Source: CAWCGU01 sp963795195 (lineage in GTDB: Bacteria > Actinomycetota > Thermoleophilia > Solirubrobacterales > 70-9). From it: a stretch of DNA of 64,000 bases. The DNA lies in the NCBI GenBank assembly GCA_963795195.1, contig CAWCGU010000003.1:248001-312000 (forward strand). Direction: 5' to 3'. Positions within the stretch are counted from its first letter, which is position 1; the number at the start of each line of letters is the position of its first letter. Positions 1 through 8,805 of this stretch are shown here, in pieces. The notes beneath the pieces are model-generated. The model was given only the letters and a program-made list of their open reading frames with translations, was not told the origin of the DNA and made no database searches. The translations under genes were made by a program, and so were the position numbers.

Positions 1-2
1 AC

Positions 3-648
3 CACGGCTACGTGCCGCGAATCCGCGGCGCGATCGAGGCGCTCGGAGCCGATCCTGAGCGATACGACGCGCCGCTGCTTCAGTTCATGCACGTGGTCGA
101 GGCGGGCGAGCGCGCCTCGATGTCGAAGCGCAGGGGTGAGTTTGTGACTCTCGACGAGCTCGTCGACGAGGTCGGCGTCGACGCGGCCCGCTTCTTCCTC
201 GTCCAGCGCTCCAGCGACTCGACCCTCGATCTCGATCTCGATCTCGCCAAGCGCCAGTCTCAGGACAATCCGGTCTATTACATCCAGTACGCCCATGCCC
301 GCCTGGCGAGCATTCTTCGCAAGGCCGGGTCCGGCGCGGGGCTCGTTCCGAGCGAGGCCGCAGCGCGGGCGGCGGTCGAGCAGCAGGCGGAGCGCGACCT
401 GATCAAGCGCCTGCTCGAGCTGCCCGCCGAGGTCGAGGCGGCCGCTGCCGGCCGCGCGCCGCATCGGCTCTGTGCATACGCGACCGCCACGGCGGCGGAC
501 TTTCACGCCTTCTACCGCGACTGCCAGGTGATCGGCGCCCCGGAGCCGGGCCTCGAGGAAGCGCGGCTGGTGCTTTGCGTGGCCGCAAAGCGCACTTTGG
601 CGAGAGCGCTCGACCTCCTCGGGGTCGAAGCGCCGGAGCGAGATGTAG
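3..648 (+). CDS. argS: arginyl-tRNA synthetase, C-terminal part (5' truncated by window, apparent 1-nt frameshift at the stop)
   Basis: Charges tRNA-Arg with arginine in the cytoplasm (class I aminoacyl-tRNA synthetase). The first codons in frame read HGYVPRI, followed by the KMSKS-like MSKRRGEF and by DNPVYYIQYAHARL, which is typical of the ArgS catalytic-core end and the start of the DALR anticodon-binding domain. The frame ends in DLLGVEAPER and then fails to stop: it runs on antisense to the next gene until 1280. Bacterial ArgS proteins commonly end ..APERM. Removing the single A at 641 gives GAG CGG ATG TAG, that is ERM-stop at 646-648, so the true end is placed there and a one-base insertion (sequencing error or real mutation) is inferred. 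The N-terminal part lies left of the window. Confidence 0.9.
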
Positions 649-710
649 CCAGGGTCTGGCTGGCGCCGGGGCGCCAGTGGGGCGCGATGCGTAGGTCCGC
701 GGTGGCAGAC

Positions 711-1883
711 CTACGGCAACACCGGCGGCGGCCCGGCCGCAAAGACACGCGGCACGCGCGCCGTACCGCCGGTGAAGCGAACGAACGCGCTCCACGCCGG
801 CTTGGCGCTCAGGTCCTCTCGGAACAGGCCGGAGAAGCGGCAGAGGTCGCAGGTCGTGAAGAGGTCGTTGTCGCGCCACGTGTACCAGAAGAGGCTGCCG
901 ATGCGCCACTGATAGCGGTGGGCGATGATCGCGCTGAACGTCCGCGTCAGCAGGCGCTTCTGGCCGGCCTCGCTTTTCACGAAGAACCCGCGTCCAAACG
1001 AGCGCTGAGTCGGCCAACCGAGTTCGGTGATCCAGAGCGGGATGTCGTTGTCGTGGTTTTCCGCCATCAGGCGACGGGCGACACGGATCTGGTTCAAGAC
1101 GCCGAGGGTGTTGCGTGCATACGGATGCAGGGCGAGCGCGTCGAAGCTGTCGTCGATTCCCGGTACGTCGTAGAGCTCGCCGATGAACCGCGGCATCGGC
1201 ATTCCGTCAAGTGGTGCCAGAAAGAGCCCGGCTGCGATCACCTCGGCGCCTGGATCGCTGGCGCGGATGACGCGCGATGACAACTTCAGCAACTCGCCAT
1301 AGCCCTGAGGGGCCGAGCCCCCCGGCCGCCAGTAGGTGCGTGCGTTGGGCTCGTTCCAGATCTGCCAGCTGCGGATCGGTTGCGGCTTGATCTCCGGTGC
1401 GGCCCGAGCCAGGTGGCGCCACAGTTCACCGCCGGGGCCGTAGCGCCCGATCAGGTACCGCATCAGATTGGCCCAGGAGCGCTTGAACACCCCCGTGCCG
1501 ACCGGGGGGTAGTCCGTAGTACGGCTCGCGCGCTGAAGCCACGGCGGGACGCCCATCACGAACGGCTTCAGCCGCATTCCGAACGCCGCCGCGTAGGCGG
1601 CGAGCTGATCGGGCTTGGCCCACTCGTAGCCGTGTCGCGTCGGCTGCAGGTCTTCCCAGAAGAACGGCACCCGTAGGTACTTGACCCCGCCGAGCTGCAT
1701 GCGCGCATACTCGAGGTAGCTGAGGCCGGTCGCGGGAACGATGCCGACAAGCTGCTGCGCCGTCGGCGCCGGAGCGGCCACGGCGGGAGCAGGCGCGGGC
1801 CCGGCGGTTACGGCTGCCAGGCAAAGGAGGCTGAGGGCGAGCGCGGCGCGGCGGCCACAGTCAGCGCTTTTAGAGGCTGCCAC
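711..1883 (-). CDS. secreted clan GH-A-like glycoside hydrolase (paralogue 1)
   Basis: Predicted secreted glycosidase of about 390 residues with a (beta/alpha)8 fold related to GH5/GH39-type enzymes. The N-terminus is a signal peptide (RRAALALSLLCLAAV then Ala/Pro-rich). The putative acid/base is in WQIWNEP (about residue 178) and the nucleophile in WITELGW (about residue 275); LHPYA is also conserved. No ATG lies near the N-terminus. The start is placed at GTG 1883, which overlaps the stop of the upstream paralogue by 14 bases and gives a complete signal peptide. It is the last gene of a minus-strand operon with a second copy of the same family (1870-2988). Substrate cannot be read from sequence; the neighbouring glycan locus suggests a role in surface-polysaccharide turnover (inference). 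Confidence 0.8.
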   Translation of the reverse strand: MAASKSADCGRRAALALSLLCLAAVTAGPAPAPAVAAPAPTAQQLVGIVPATGLSYLEYARMQLGGVKYLRVPFFWEDLQPTRHGYEWAKPDQLAAYAAAFGMRLKPFVMGVPPWLQRASRTTDYPPVGTGVFKRSWANLMRYLIGRYGPGGELWRHLARAAPEIKPQPIRSWQIWNEPNARTYWRPGGSAPQGYGELLKLSSRVIRASDPGAEVIAAGLFLAPLDGMPMPRFIGELYDVPGIDDSFDALALHPYARNTLGVLNQIRVARRLMAENHDNDIPLWITELGWPTQRSFGRGFFVKSEAGQKRLLTRTFSAIIAHRYQWRIGSLFWYTWRDNDLFTTCDLCRFSGLFREDLSAKPAWSAFVRFTGGTARVPRVFAAGPPPVLP

Positions 1884-2988
1884 CGGCGATCTCGACGTAC
1901 TCTGGCCAGGCCGGCTTGGGATTGAGGTCACCGTCGAACAGTCCGGAGTAGCGGCAGAGGTCGCAGGCGGGATTGATGTTGTTGTCGCGCCACGTAAACC
2001 AGATCGCCCGGCCGATGTGCCAGGCCTCGCGCTTTTCGAGCAGCAGCGAGAACACGCGTCGCAGCAGGTTGGCCTGCTGTTCGGGTGTCTTGTAGAACGG
2101 GTTCCCGGCGTTGCCGTCGGTGGGCCAGCCGATCTCCGTGATCCAGAGCGGCTTCTCCCTGTCGCCGGCCTCCCGCATGATCGAGCGCCCGATCGCGATC
2201 TGCAGCCTCGTCCCCTTGTAGCCGGGGGCATACGGGTGCAGGGCGAGGACGTCGAATTGATGGCGCACGCCCGGCACGTCGTAGAAGCGCTCCAAGAAGC
2301 GCGGCATGTCGATTCCCTTGCTGGGGCTGCCGAACAGCCCGGCCGCGACTACGCGCGGATCGCGGACGATCCCTCGCGCACCCGCGCCTTCCCTGAGCGC
2401 CTTGTTCGAGATCCGCAGCAGCTTGGCGTAGCCCTCGGGCGAGCTCGATACCGGGTCCCAGTAGCTCGCCGAGCTCGGCTCGTTCCAGATCTGCCAGGCA
2501 CGGACCGGCGCCGCCTCGAGTTCCGGGTGCTCCGCCCAGAGGGATCCATCCACGCCGTAGCGAGCTTCCAGGGCCTGAAGCAACAGCCGCCATTCGCGGC
2601 GGAGCTTTGGGCTGGAGAGCGGTGGTGTGGTGAAGGTCGGGGTGAGGAAGTCCGGCGTTCCGTAGACGAAGGGGACAACACGAATGCCGAGCTTCGCGGT
2701 TTCGACGAAGAGTGGATCGAAGCGCGCGAATGCGAGCGCCTCCGACATCGGCCTCCGCTGACGTGGCTCGGCCTGCAGGATCGGCCAGAACATCGGGAAA
2801 CGAAGCGTCGTGATGCCCGCACGTTGCATCCTCTCGAGCTCCTCCACGCCGGGGACCACCGCGGGGGAGACGCCGAAGAACCCTTCCGGCGCCTTGGCTG
2901 CGGCGCTTGAGGTGCCCCACCCGGCGAGAGCGACACTCGTGACGAGCAGCGCCGCAAAGCGGCTCCAACAGCCCGGACGCCTTGGCAT
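1870..2988 (-). CDS. secreted clan GH-A-like glycoside hydrolase (paralogue 2)
   Basis: A 372-residue protein with an N-terminal signal peptide (RFAALLVTSVALAGWGTSSAAA) and the same fold signatures as its neighbour: WQIWNEPSSASYW with the putative acid/base Glu, LALHPYAPGYKG, and WITEIGWPTD with the putative nucleophile Glu. Both catalytic glutamates are present, so activity is plausible. The ATG shares one base with the TGA of the upstream Pro-rich gene and its own stop overlaps the next gene, indicating translational coupling in a three-gene operon. Closest relative in the window besides the neighbour is 33489-34673. Substrate unknown. Confidence 0.82.
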   Translation of the reverse strand: MPRRPGCWSRFAALLVTSVALAGWGTSSAAAKAPEGFFGVSPAVVPGVEELERMQRAGITTLRFPMFWPILQAEPRQRRPMSEALAFARFDPLFVETAKLGIRVVPFVYGTPDFLTPTFTTPPLSSPKLRREWRLLLQALEARYGVDGSLWAEHPELEAAPVRAWQIWNEPSSASYWDPVSSSPEGYAKLLRISNKALREGAGARGIVRDPRVVAAGLFGSPSKGIDMPRFLERFYDVPGVRHQFDVLALHPYAPGYKGTRLQIAIGRSIMREAGDREKPLWITEIGWPTDGNAGNPFYKTPEQQANLLRRVFSLLLEKREAWHIGRAIWFTWRDNNINPACDLCRYSGLFDGDLNPKPAWPEYVEIAGGSL

Positions 2989-3452
2989 CAGCTCTCGGCT
3001 CGCCGGCGCAGACCGACCCCGACACCGATTGCCGTGGCGGCAGCGAGGACCAAAACCAAGGGCAGGATCGACCCGTTGCCCGCGCTGACGGCACTCGCCG
3101 GGTCGATCGGGGAAAGGGCGATCGGGACGATGCCCTCCTCGGAGCGATTCTTGACCATGCTCCCCGGCTTCTCTGGGTCTGGCTCCGGCTCCGGTTCCAC
3201 GGGCACGGGGACGACGGTCGTCGGCGTGACCGGGGGCGGCACGTAGGTCGGCGCCGCTGGTGCAACGGGCGGTGGGGCCTCAGGCTCGTCCGCGGGCTCT
3301 TCCGGGGGCTCGTAGACGTACTCCCCGCACCCGGGACACTGGGCGGTCGAAACCGCAGGGGCGAGGATCGCGATCGCCGTGGCGACGCCGAGCAGAATGC
3401 CCGCCACCCGCCAGGCGCTGCGCAGCCGTGAATCGGTGCCTGTCGCTCTCAT
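2988..3452 (-). CDS. Pro/Glu-rich secreted protein with C-terminal membrane anchor
   Basis: A 154-residue protein of unknown function. Visible parts: N-terminal hydrophobic signal or anchor (WRVAGILLGVATAIAILAPAV), a CPGCGEY Cys pair just after it, a low-complexity stretch rich in Pro, Glu and Val, then a C-terminal hydrophobic helix (ILPLVLVLAAATAIGVGVGL) followed by RRR. This resembles wall-spanning or surface-anchored proteins of actinobacteria. ATG 3452 was chosen because the signal peptide starts right after it; an in-frame GTG at 3515 is also possible. First gene of the operon with the two glycoside hydrolases, so it may display or accompany them (inference). Confidence 0.6.
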   Translation of the reverse strand: MRATGTDSRLRSAWRVAGILLGVATAIAILAPAVSTAQCPGCGEYVYEPPEEPADEPEAPPPVAPAAPTYVPPPVTPTTVVPVPVEPEPEPDPEKPGSMVKNRSEEGIVPIALSPIDPASAVSAGNGSILPLVLVLAAATAIGVGVGLRRRAES

Positions 3453-3565
3453 CTTCCAGCCTTGTGCATGGTCACATCGTCCGCTGCCGCTCGCCTGCCC
3501 TCGAGCAGAAACCAAGCTCCCCGCCCAGAGTAGCGGACGCCCGGCGCCTGAAATCCACCTCCGCG
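3453..3565. other. intergenic gap, candidate promoter for the GH operon
   Basis: Non-coding 113 bp between the O-antigen ligase stop and the Pro-rich gene start. On the minus strand a TACTCT box at 3532-3527 could serve as a -10 element for the 3452-711 operon, giving a leader of roughly 65 nt. No terminator hairpin was recognised. Confidence 0.3.
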
Positions 3566-5953
3566 CTACTCCTGCGCCGGGTCTACCGGAGGCGCGATCG
3601 GAGTCCTTGGTCCCGGAGAGACAAACAACGTGGCCGGTGCACGGGGCGCGAGCTCACGCGCCTTGGCGAGGTCCGCTCGCTCGGCCTCGTAGTCACCGAG
3701 CGAGTAGTCGAGCTGAGCGCGCAGCAGCCAGAGCCTCCAGTCCTCAGGCGAGCGCTCGATCGCCTGGGAGAGATCGTCGAGGGCCCGTTGATCGTCCCCC
3801 TCCTCGCGCGCGAGGAGGGCGAGCTGGGCGTACGGCTCAGCGTCCCAGGGCTGCAAGTCGGAGGCGGCGCGCGCCCGATCGGAGGCCTCTTCATAGTCCT
3901 CGGCCGCGGCGGCGGAGTGGCTTTGGGAGAGCCGGAGCTCGGCGAGGTAGACGAGGCCCGAGGCCAGGATTGCGCCGGCGCAGAGGACCAGCATGAAGCT
4001 GAGGCGAAAGGCGCCGCCGGGGGTGCGCCGTTCGCCGGCGGTCTCGCTTGCCGGAGGGGTGGTCAGCAGGGCGGCCGCCAGGACGACGGGGACGAAGGTG
4101 GCGGGCAGCTCCCAAGTCCACTCTCCCGCGGCGGACACGGCCCCGGCGATGAGCATCGCGAGCGCGGCGCCCAGGACCCCTGCCTCGTTGCCGCCGGGTT
4201 CGTCGCGACGTGTGGCGAGCCCGCGGCGCAGCCCTTCGATCGCGGCGACCGCGAAGAAGCCGATGATCAGCGCGGCGCCGACGATGCCGAGCTCGGCGAG
4301 GGTTTCGAAGAACAGCGAATGGGCGTTGCGAACGCGCTGGGAGAGGGCGCCGTGCTGCCTCCACCAGGTCTCGAACTCGCCGGCGCCGAGGCCGGTGACC
4401 GGATCCGACCGGAAGGCGTCGACGGCGCTTTCCCAGTACTCGATGCGCCCGCTCGCCGTGCTGACGGGAATGCCCTCTCCGTTGAGCGTTTCGATGCCTG
4501 CGACGGCTTCGGGGTTCGAGCGGCTCTCCTGAAGCTGCTCCCCCGGCTCGATCGCGGCGTTGGCCACCAGCACCGCGATCACGATCACGGCCGCGGCGAG
4601 CGGGGCGGGGACCCCGATGCGCCGAGGCTCGAAGCGCTCGAGGAAGCCGTCGGCGCGCCAGGCGATCAGGCCGAGGATCAGGGCCGTGGCGATCGCGGCG
4701 ATTGTCAGGCGATCCCCGCCCGCTCGCGCCGCGCCGGTGTCCAGTCCCCGGACCAGGTCCGTCTCGCCGGAGGCGAGCAGTACGAGCGCGGCACCGCCGA
4801 GAGAGCCGAGCAGGATCGCACCGAGCGTACGCCAGCGCTGCGGCGCCAGCGCGACCAGGGCCGCGAGTCCGGCACCGGCGGCCACCGTGCCTCCGCGCGA
4901 GCCGGTCAGATAGATCGCCACCACACCGAGCGGCAGGGCGGCGATGGCGAGGCTGCGCGCCAGCCGGCCTCGTGCGTCGGCTCCCAGCCAGGCCAGCAGG
5001 CAGATGGCCAGAGCCATCGCAGCGGCGAGGCCGTTCCAGTAGTCGATTGGGTAGCTCAGCCGGCCTGCTGACTCCGGGAGCACCGCCTGCAACTCGGCTT
5101 CGCTGCCCACCAGCCCCGGCTGGAAGCGCGAGAGCAGAGCCAGCGCGGCGAGGCCGACGAGACCGATCGCGAGCCCGCCGAGCAGATCGCGACCACCTCC
5201 GCTGCGAACGACGATTGCACCGAGTACGAAAACTCCGAGGTACCCCACCGCGCGCGCGGCCTCGGCAAAGGCGCGGCCGCCGTCAGACGCCCAGATCGTT
5301 GAGAGCAACGCGAACAGCGAAAACGCGGCCAGTAACACGCCGCCAAGTGCGGTTGCGCGCGGTAGTCCCTGGCGCGGCCAGATGCGCAAGACCAGGGCGA
5401 GGGCCACTGCCCACCAGACAACGAGTGACGCGGCCGAGTAGGTGCGCGCATCGAAGCCGGCATCACTGACCGCAAGCCAGATGTAGGCGGCGGCCGCGAC
5501 GAGCGAGAGCAGGGTGCCGGCTGAGATCGCGACAGCGAGTGGCGCAGTTTCGCGGCGGCGAGTTGCGGCCGGTGTGTGCTGCGATCTCGCCGTCGGGACC
5601 CGGAGGCGCTTGGCTGGCGGCAGTTCGGCGACACCGGCAACCGCGGTCCGGGCCGGCGATTGCGGCGGTTTGGGCAGATCAGGTGCGGGCGGCGTAGGAG
5701 GTGGCCGGTCGGAAGTCTTCAGATCGGTCCACTGGATGTCCTCGGCCTCGAGCGGGGGCAGGGTGGCGATGGCGGAATCGCCGCCGACGCCGGCCTCGTC
5801 CAGGCGTGTGTCGATCTCCGAGACGCGTTCGCGAAGCTCTCCGCGCCAGTCGGCCACGTCGCGCTGAATGCGCAGCCGAGCGGCGCGAAGATCTTTAACG
5901 ACCTCCGCCTCGCCTGTCGAGTCCTGGTTGTTGGGGTGATCTGATTCCCGCAC
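3566..5953 (-). CDS. O-antigen ligase/polymerase family membrane protein with TPR tail
   Basis: A 795-residue polytopic membrane protein of the Wzy/WaaL superfamily, expected to polymerise or ligate glycan units at the outer face of the membrane. Order of parts: a long soluble N-terminus (about 140 residues) with a charged helix, probably coiled coil (residues 18-55), and a Pro-rich linker; about a dozen hydrophobic helices from residue 140 to 660; within them the family signature region with RIEYWESA, VTGLGAGEFE and NAHSLFFETLAELG; then a soluble TPR-like C-terminus (residues 690-780, with YAQLALLAREEGDDQRALDDL and a following repeat). Usual family members are 400-500 residues, so both ends are extensions. 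Start is GTG 5953; no better start is visible. Divergent from the GT2 gene at 6010. Confidence 0.85.
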   Translation of the reverse strand: MRESDHPNNQDSTGEAEVVKDLRAARLRIQRDVADWRGELRERVSEIDTRLDEAGVGGDSAIATLPPLEAEDIQWTDLKTSDRPPPTPPAPDLPKPPQSPARTAVAGVAELPPAKRLRVPTARSQHTPAATRRRETAPLAVAISAGTLLSLVAAAAYIWLAVSDAGFDARTYSAASLVVWWAVALALVLRIWPRQGLPRATALGGVLLAAFSLFALLSTIWASDGGRAFAEAARAVGYLGVFVLGAIVVRSGGGRDLLGGLAIGLVGLAALALLSRFQPGLVGSEAELQAVLPESAGRLSYPIDYWNGLAAAMALAICLLAWLGADARGRLARSLAIAALPLGVVAIYLTGSRGGTVAAGAGLAALVALAPQRWRTLGAILLGSLGGAALVLLASGETDLVRGLDTGAARAGGDRLTIAAIATALILGLIAWRADGFLERFEPRRIGVPAPLAAAVIVIAVLVANAAIEPGEQLQESRSNPEAVAGIETLNGEGIPVSTASGRIEYWESAVDAFRSDPVTGLGAGEFETWWRQHGALSQRVRNAHSLFFETLAELGIVGAALIIGFFAVAAIEGLRRGLATRRDEPGGNEAGVLGAALAMLIAGAVSAAGEWTWELPATFVPVVLAAALLTTPPASETAGERRTPGGAFRLSFMLVLCAGAILASGLVYLAELRLSQSHSAAAAEDYEEASDRARAASDLQPWDAEPYAQLALLAREEGDDQRALDDLSQAIERSPEDWRLWLLRAQLDYSLGDYEAERADLAKARELAPRAPATLFVSPGPRTPIAPPVDPAQE

Positions 5954-6009
5954 GGTTGGCGCCGGGCGGCTTGGACAGGCTGGCCCGGCGATTGGGAAAC
6001 TGTAGAGCC

Positions 6010-6861
6010 TTGCCCACCGATTCCAGCCAAGTTGCAGGCGCCGGTCCAGCCCCGGCGATCGCGATCGTGACCCACAACTCGCTCGCGCATCTGCGCCGTT
6101 TGTTCGCCGGCCAGGTCGAGGTAGCTCGCCGAATGGGCGCTTCGATCGCGGTGGTCGACAACCGCTCGACGGACGGGACGATCGAGTTCCTGAACGACTG
6201 GCGCGACCGTTATCCGGAGCTCCGCCTTTCGTTCGAGCAGCGCAACCTGGGCTACTCCGCGGCGGTCAACATCGCCTTTGCGCTGTTGCCCGGACACGAC
6301 GTAATGCTCGCGAACCCCGACCTGGAGTTGACCGAGGAAGGGATCTCCGAGCTTGCCGGGCAGTTGTCAGCCGACCCCAACATCGCGGTCTGCGCACCGA
6401 GGCTGCTCTACGACGACGGGACGCTGCAGCCGTCTGCGCGCCGGCCGGCGAGCCTCGCCGCGATGATCGGGAGCCTTTCCACAAACGGCGGCTCCGGCGG
6501 GCTCTTCCGGCGCAGTTATGAGCGCTATCTCGCTCCGGCGGGGTCACCCGGCACCGGCGACGTCGACTGGGTCATCGGCGCCGCGATGATGATCCGCCGC
6601 CGTGCCTTCGACGAGCTCGGAGGGTTTGACCCGGGGTTCTTCCTCTACATGGAGGATGCGGATTTCTGCCGGCGCTGCAAGGCCGCGGGCTGGCGGGTCG
6701 TGCACCTCCCGTGGGTCAGCATGAACCACGAATACGGCAGAGCGAGCTCCGAGCACGATGCTTCGCTGGCCTCCTCGCCGGCTCGTCGCCGGCACGTCCG
6801 CAGCCTGGTCCGCTACTGGCGCAAGCACCCGGGCGCATTGATCGGCCGGGAAGTGCGCTGA
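6010..6861 (+). CDS. GT2 family glycosyltransferase (rhamnosyltransferase-like)
   Basis: Cytoplasmic GT-A fold glycosyltransferase of about 283 residues. Motifs: AIAIVTHNS at the nucleotide-binding start, VVDNRSTDGT, the acidic LANPDLE in place of a DxD, and FLYMEDADFCRR with the ED pair near the catalytic base. The spacing matches WbbL-type rhamnosyltransferases, but the donor sugar cannot be deduced. Start uncertain: TTG 6010 is just upstream of the conserved core; TTG 5956 in frame would add 18 poorly conserved residues. Followed 24 bp later by a second GT2 gene on the same strand, probably co-transcribed. Confidence 0.85.
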   Translation: MPTDSSQVAGAGPAPAIAIVTHNSLAHLRRLFAGQVEVARRMGASIAVVDNRSTDGTIEFLNDWRDRYPELRLSFEQRNLGYSAAVNIAFALLPGHDVMLANPDLELTEEGISELAGQLSADPNIAVCAPRLLYDDGTLQPSARRPASLAAMIGSLSTNGGSGGLFRRSYERYLAPAGSPGTGDVDWVIGAAMMIRRRAFDELGGFDPGFFLYMEDADFCRRCKAAGWRVVHLPWVSMNHEYGRASSEHDASLASSPARRRHVRSLVRYWRKHPGALIGREVR

Positions 6862-6885
6862 GGCGCTGTCCACCGAGTTGACCGA

Positions 6886-7818
6886 ATGAAGATCGATGCC
6901 GTCGTAGTCACGCGTAACACGAGGGAGCTGACGCTTCGCTGCGTCGAGTCGATCGTTGGCGCTGGCGGGGAGCGAGGTTTGGCAGTCACTTGCACGGTCG
7001 TCGACAACGCCTCGACGGATGGCACTGCCGAAGCGCTTTCCGAGAGCTTTCCGGGGGTTCGCGTGCTGCGAAACCGTGGGAACACCGGCTACGGGAGCGC
7101 CTGCAATCAGGGTCTCCGGGGCGGCGACGGGGATCTCGTGCTGATCCTCAACAGCGATGTGTTCGCGCGGCCGGGCTCGATCGCGACCTTGGCGGAGTTC
7201 CTCGAGGCTCACCCAAACCACGTCGTGGCGGGCGCGCGGCTCGTTGATCCCGGCAGCGAGCGTGTCCAGATCGGGCACGTGGTCCGTGCCTTTCCACGCC
7301 TCAGCGCGCAGGTCTTCCAGATGCTGGGACTGGAACGGCGCTGGCCCGGGAACCCCGTTTCGCGTCGCTACCTGATGCTCGACCTCGACTACTCGCGGAC
7401 GCAGGACGTGCAACAGCCGCCGGGCTCCTGCCTGGCGATTCGGCGCCGTGACTTCGATGCGGCCGGCGGATTCGACGACGGATTCTTCTACTGGTACGAG
7501 GACGTCGACCTCGTCAAGCGCCTCAGTGAGATGGGCCGCGTCGCCTACGTCAGCGAGGCGACGTTCGAGCACGTCGGCGGCGCCAGCTTCGACGCTTGGG
7601 GCCGTCCGGAGTCGATCGAGGCCTGGTACCCAAGCCTCTTCCGCTACTTCGACAAGCATCACGCGCTGCCGGCACGCTTCGCGCTGCGGGCGGCGGCGGC
7701 GGCTCTGGCGGCTGTGCGTGCCGTTGCATATGCGTTCTACGACCCGCAGAAGGCGCGGGCGTGTTTGGGGGTGCTGAGGTTGACGTTGGGGGGTGAGGGC
7801 CCCAAGGCGCGCCGGTGA
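6886..7818 (+). CDS. GT2 family glycosyltransferase
   Basis: A 310-residue GT2 enzyme: MKIDAVVVTRN, VVDNASTDGT, LILNSDVF (DxD-like) and FFYWYEDVDLVKRL, followed by a C-terminal amphipathic and hydrophobic stretch (ALRAAAAALAAVRAVAYAFY) that may associate with the membrane. It lies 24 bp downstream of another GT2 gene and converges with the next gene (15 bp gap). Role: one sugar addition in assembly of the surface glycan; donor and acceptor not deducible. Confidence 0.87.
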   Translation: MKIDAVVVTRNTRELTLRCVESIVGAGGERGLAVTCTVVDNASTDGTAEALSESFPGVRVLRNRGNTGYGSACNQGLRGGDGDLVLILNSDVFARPGSIATLAEFLEAHPNHVVAGARLVDPGSERVQIGHVVRAFPRLSAQVFQMLGLERRWPGNPVSRRYLMLDLDYSRTQDVQQPPGSCLAIRRRDFDAAGGFDDGFFYWYEDVDLVKRLSEMGRVAYVSEATFEHVGGASFDAWGRPESIEAWYPSLFRYFDKHHALPARFALRAAAAALAAVRAVAYAFYDPQKARACLGVLRLTLGGEGPKARR

Positions 7819-7833
7819 CGCTCCCCGCTTTGC

Positions 7834-8787
7834 TCAGGACCCGGTTTTGGCCGCAAGCCGCTCGAGAGAGGACCCCACCGCAAGCCCACCCTCGATGCTG
7901 CCGTAGAGCGCCTCGCGCTGCGCTTCGTCAACGAGAAATCGCCAGGTGGCGCGCCGCACCCACCCGGGCCGCACTCCGGCAGCGAAGAACGCCGTCAAGA
8001 CCCCCGCCTTGACCCGGTGCCGCGTCCCCGGCCGGCGCGGCAGCGGCGTTCCGGGCACCCGCTCCGCCAGCGCGCGAAAGTACGCGGCCGACTCGCGCGC
8101 CCGTGCCATCAGCCCCTCGAGCGTGATCTCCTGCTGGTGCTCGCCGACGGACTCGGGGTCGTAGCTGAAGTGGGCTCCGGCGTCGATCAGGCGATTCGCC
8201 AGCTCGACGTCTTCGAAGAAGCGCAGGCCCTCGTCGAAGCCGCCCGCCTCGCGGAGAAGCTCAGCCTTTATTGAAACCTGGGCGCTCCAGACGCTGGCTG
8301 CGGGAACCGGCTGATCCGGGCGCAGGGATCGGTAGGCGAACAGCGCGCCCCCCTCGTGTGCCCAGCGCGCCAGCTCGGAGTCGTGCTCCGGGGCCGGGGT
8401 CACCCTCCCGAGCAGACCTGCGGTTCCCTCCTGGTGCTGTCGGTGGAACTCCAGATGCCGATCGAGCATGCCGGCGGCCGGACGCACATCGTCGTCCAAG
8501 AACAGGCAGCAACCGCCCCGCGCTTGGGCAAGCGCCAGGTTCCGAGCTCCGGCCGGACCGGTTGCTGAGCCGCTGAGAACGCGCAGCGTCACACCGGCGT
8601 CCCGGGCCCATCGGGCGGCGCCTGGTCCCGTGCCGTCTTTCGACCCGTCATCGACTACCAGAATCTCCACCGCCGCTTCGCCGATCTGGCCGGCCAGGGC
8701 CTCGAGCGTCGCCAGCAGCAACTCGCGCCGGTCCCGGGTCGGGATGACGACGGTGAGCTCGGGATCCGGAACGACGGGGGCTTCCAT
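7834..8787 (-). CDS. GT2 family glycosyltransferase
   Basis: A 317-residue protein with LTVVIPTRDRRE, VVDDGSKDGT, CLFLDDDVRP (DDD metal-binding motif) and FFEDVELANRL. It is the class often annotated as family 2 glycosyltransferase with a C-terminal helical region. ATG 8787 faces ATG 8806 of the next gene, leaving only 18 bp between the two divergent start codons. Converges on the preceding GT2 gene. Confidence 0.87.
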   Translation of the reverse strand: MEAPVVPDPELTVVIPTRDRRELLLATLEALAGQIGEAAVEILVVDDGSKDGTGPGAARWARDAGVTLRVLSGSATGPAGARNLALAQARGGCCLFLDDDVRPAAGMLDRHLEFHRQHQEGTAGLLGRVTPAPEHDSELARWAHEGGALFAYRSLRPDQPVPAASVWSAQVSIKAELLREAGGFDEGLRFFEDVELANRLIDAGAHFSYDPESVGEHQQEITLEGLMARARESAAYFRALAERVPGTPLPRRPGTRHRVKAGVLTAFFAAGVRPGWVRRATWRFLVDEAQREALYGSIEGGLAVGSSLERLAAKTGS

Positions 8788-8805
8788 CTACAGTCTCGCC
8801 TGATC

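Noticed and set aside
649..1280. Extension of the argS frame to 1280
   Set aside because: It is antisense to the glycoside hydrolase gene, has no ArgS similarity and disappears when one base is removed at 641.
3260..5071. 603-codon plus-strand open frame
   Set aside because: Antisense shadow of the O-antigen ligase gene; sequence is Arg/Gly-rich without any fold signature.
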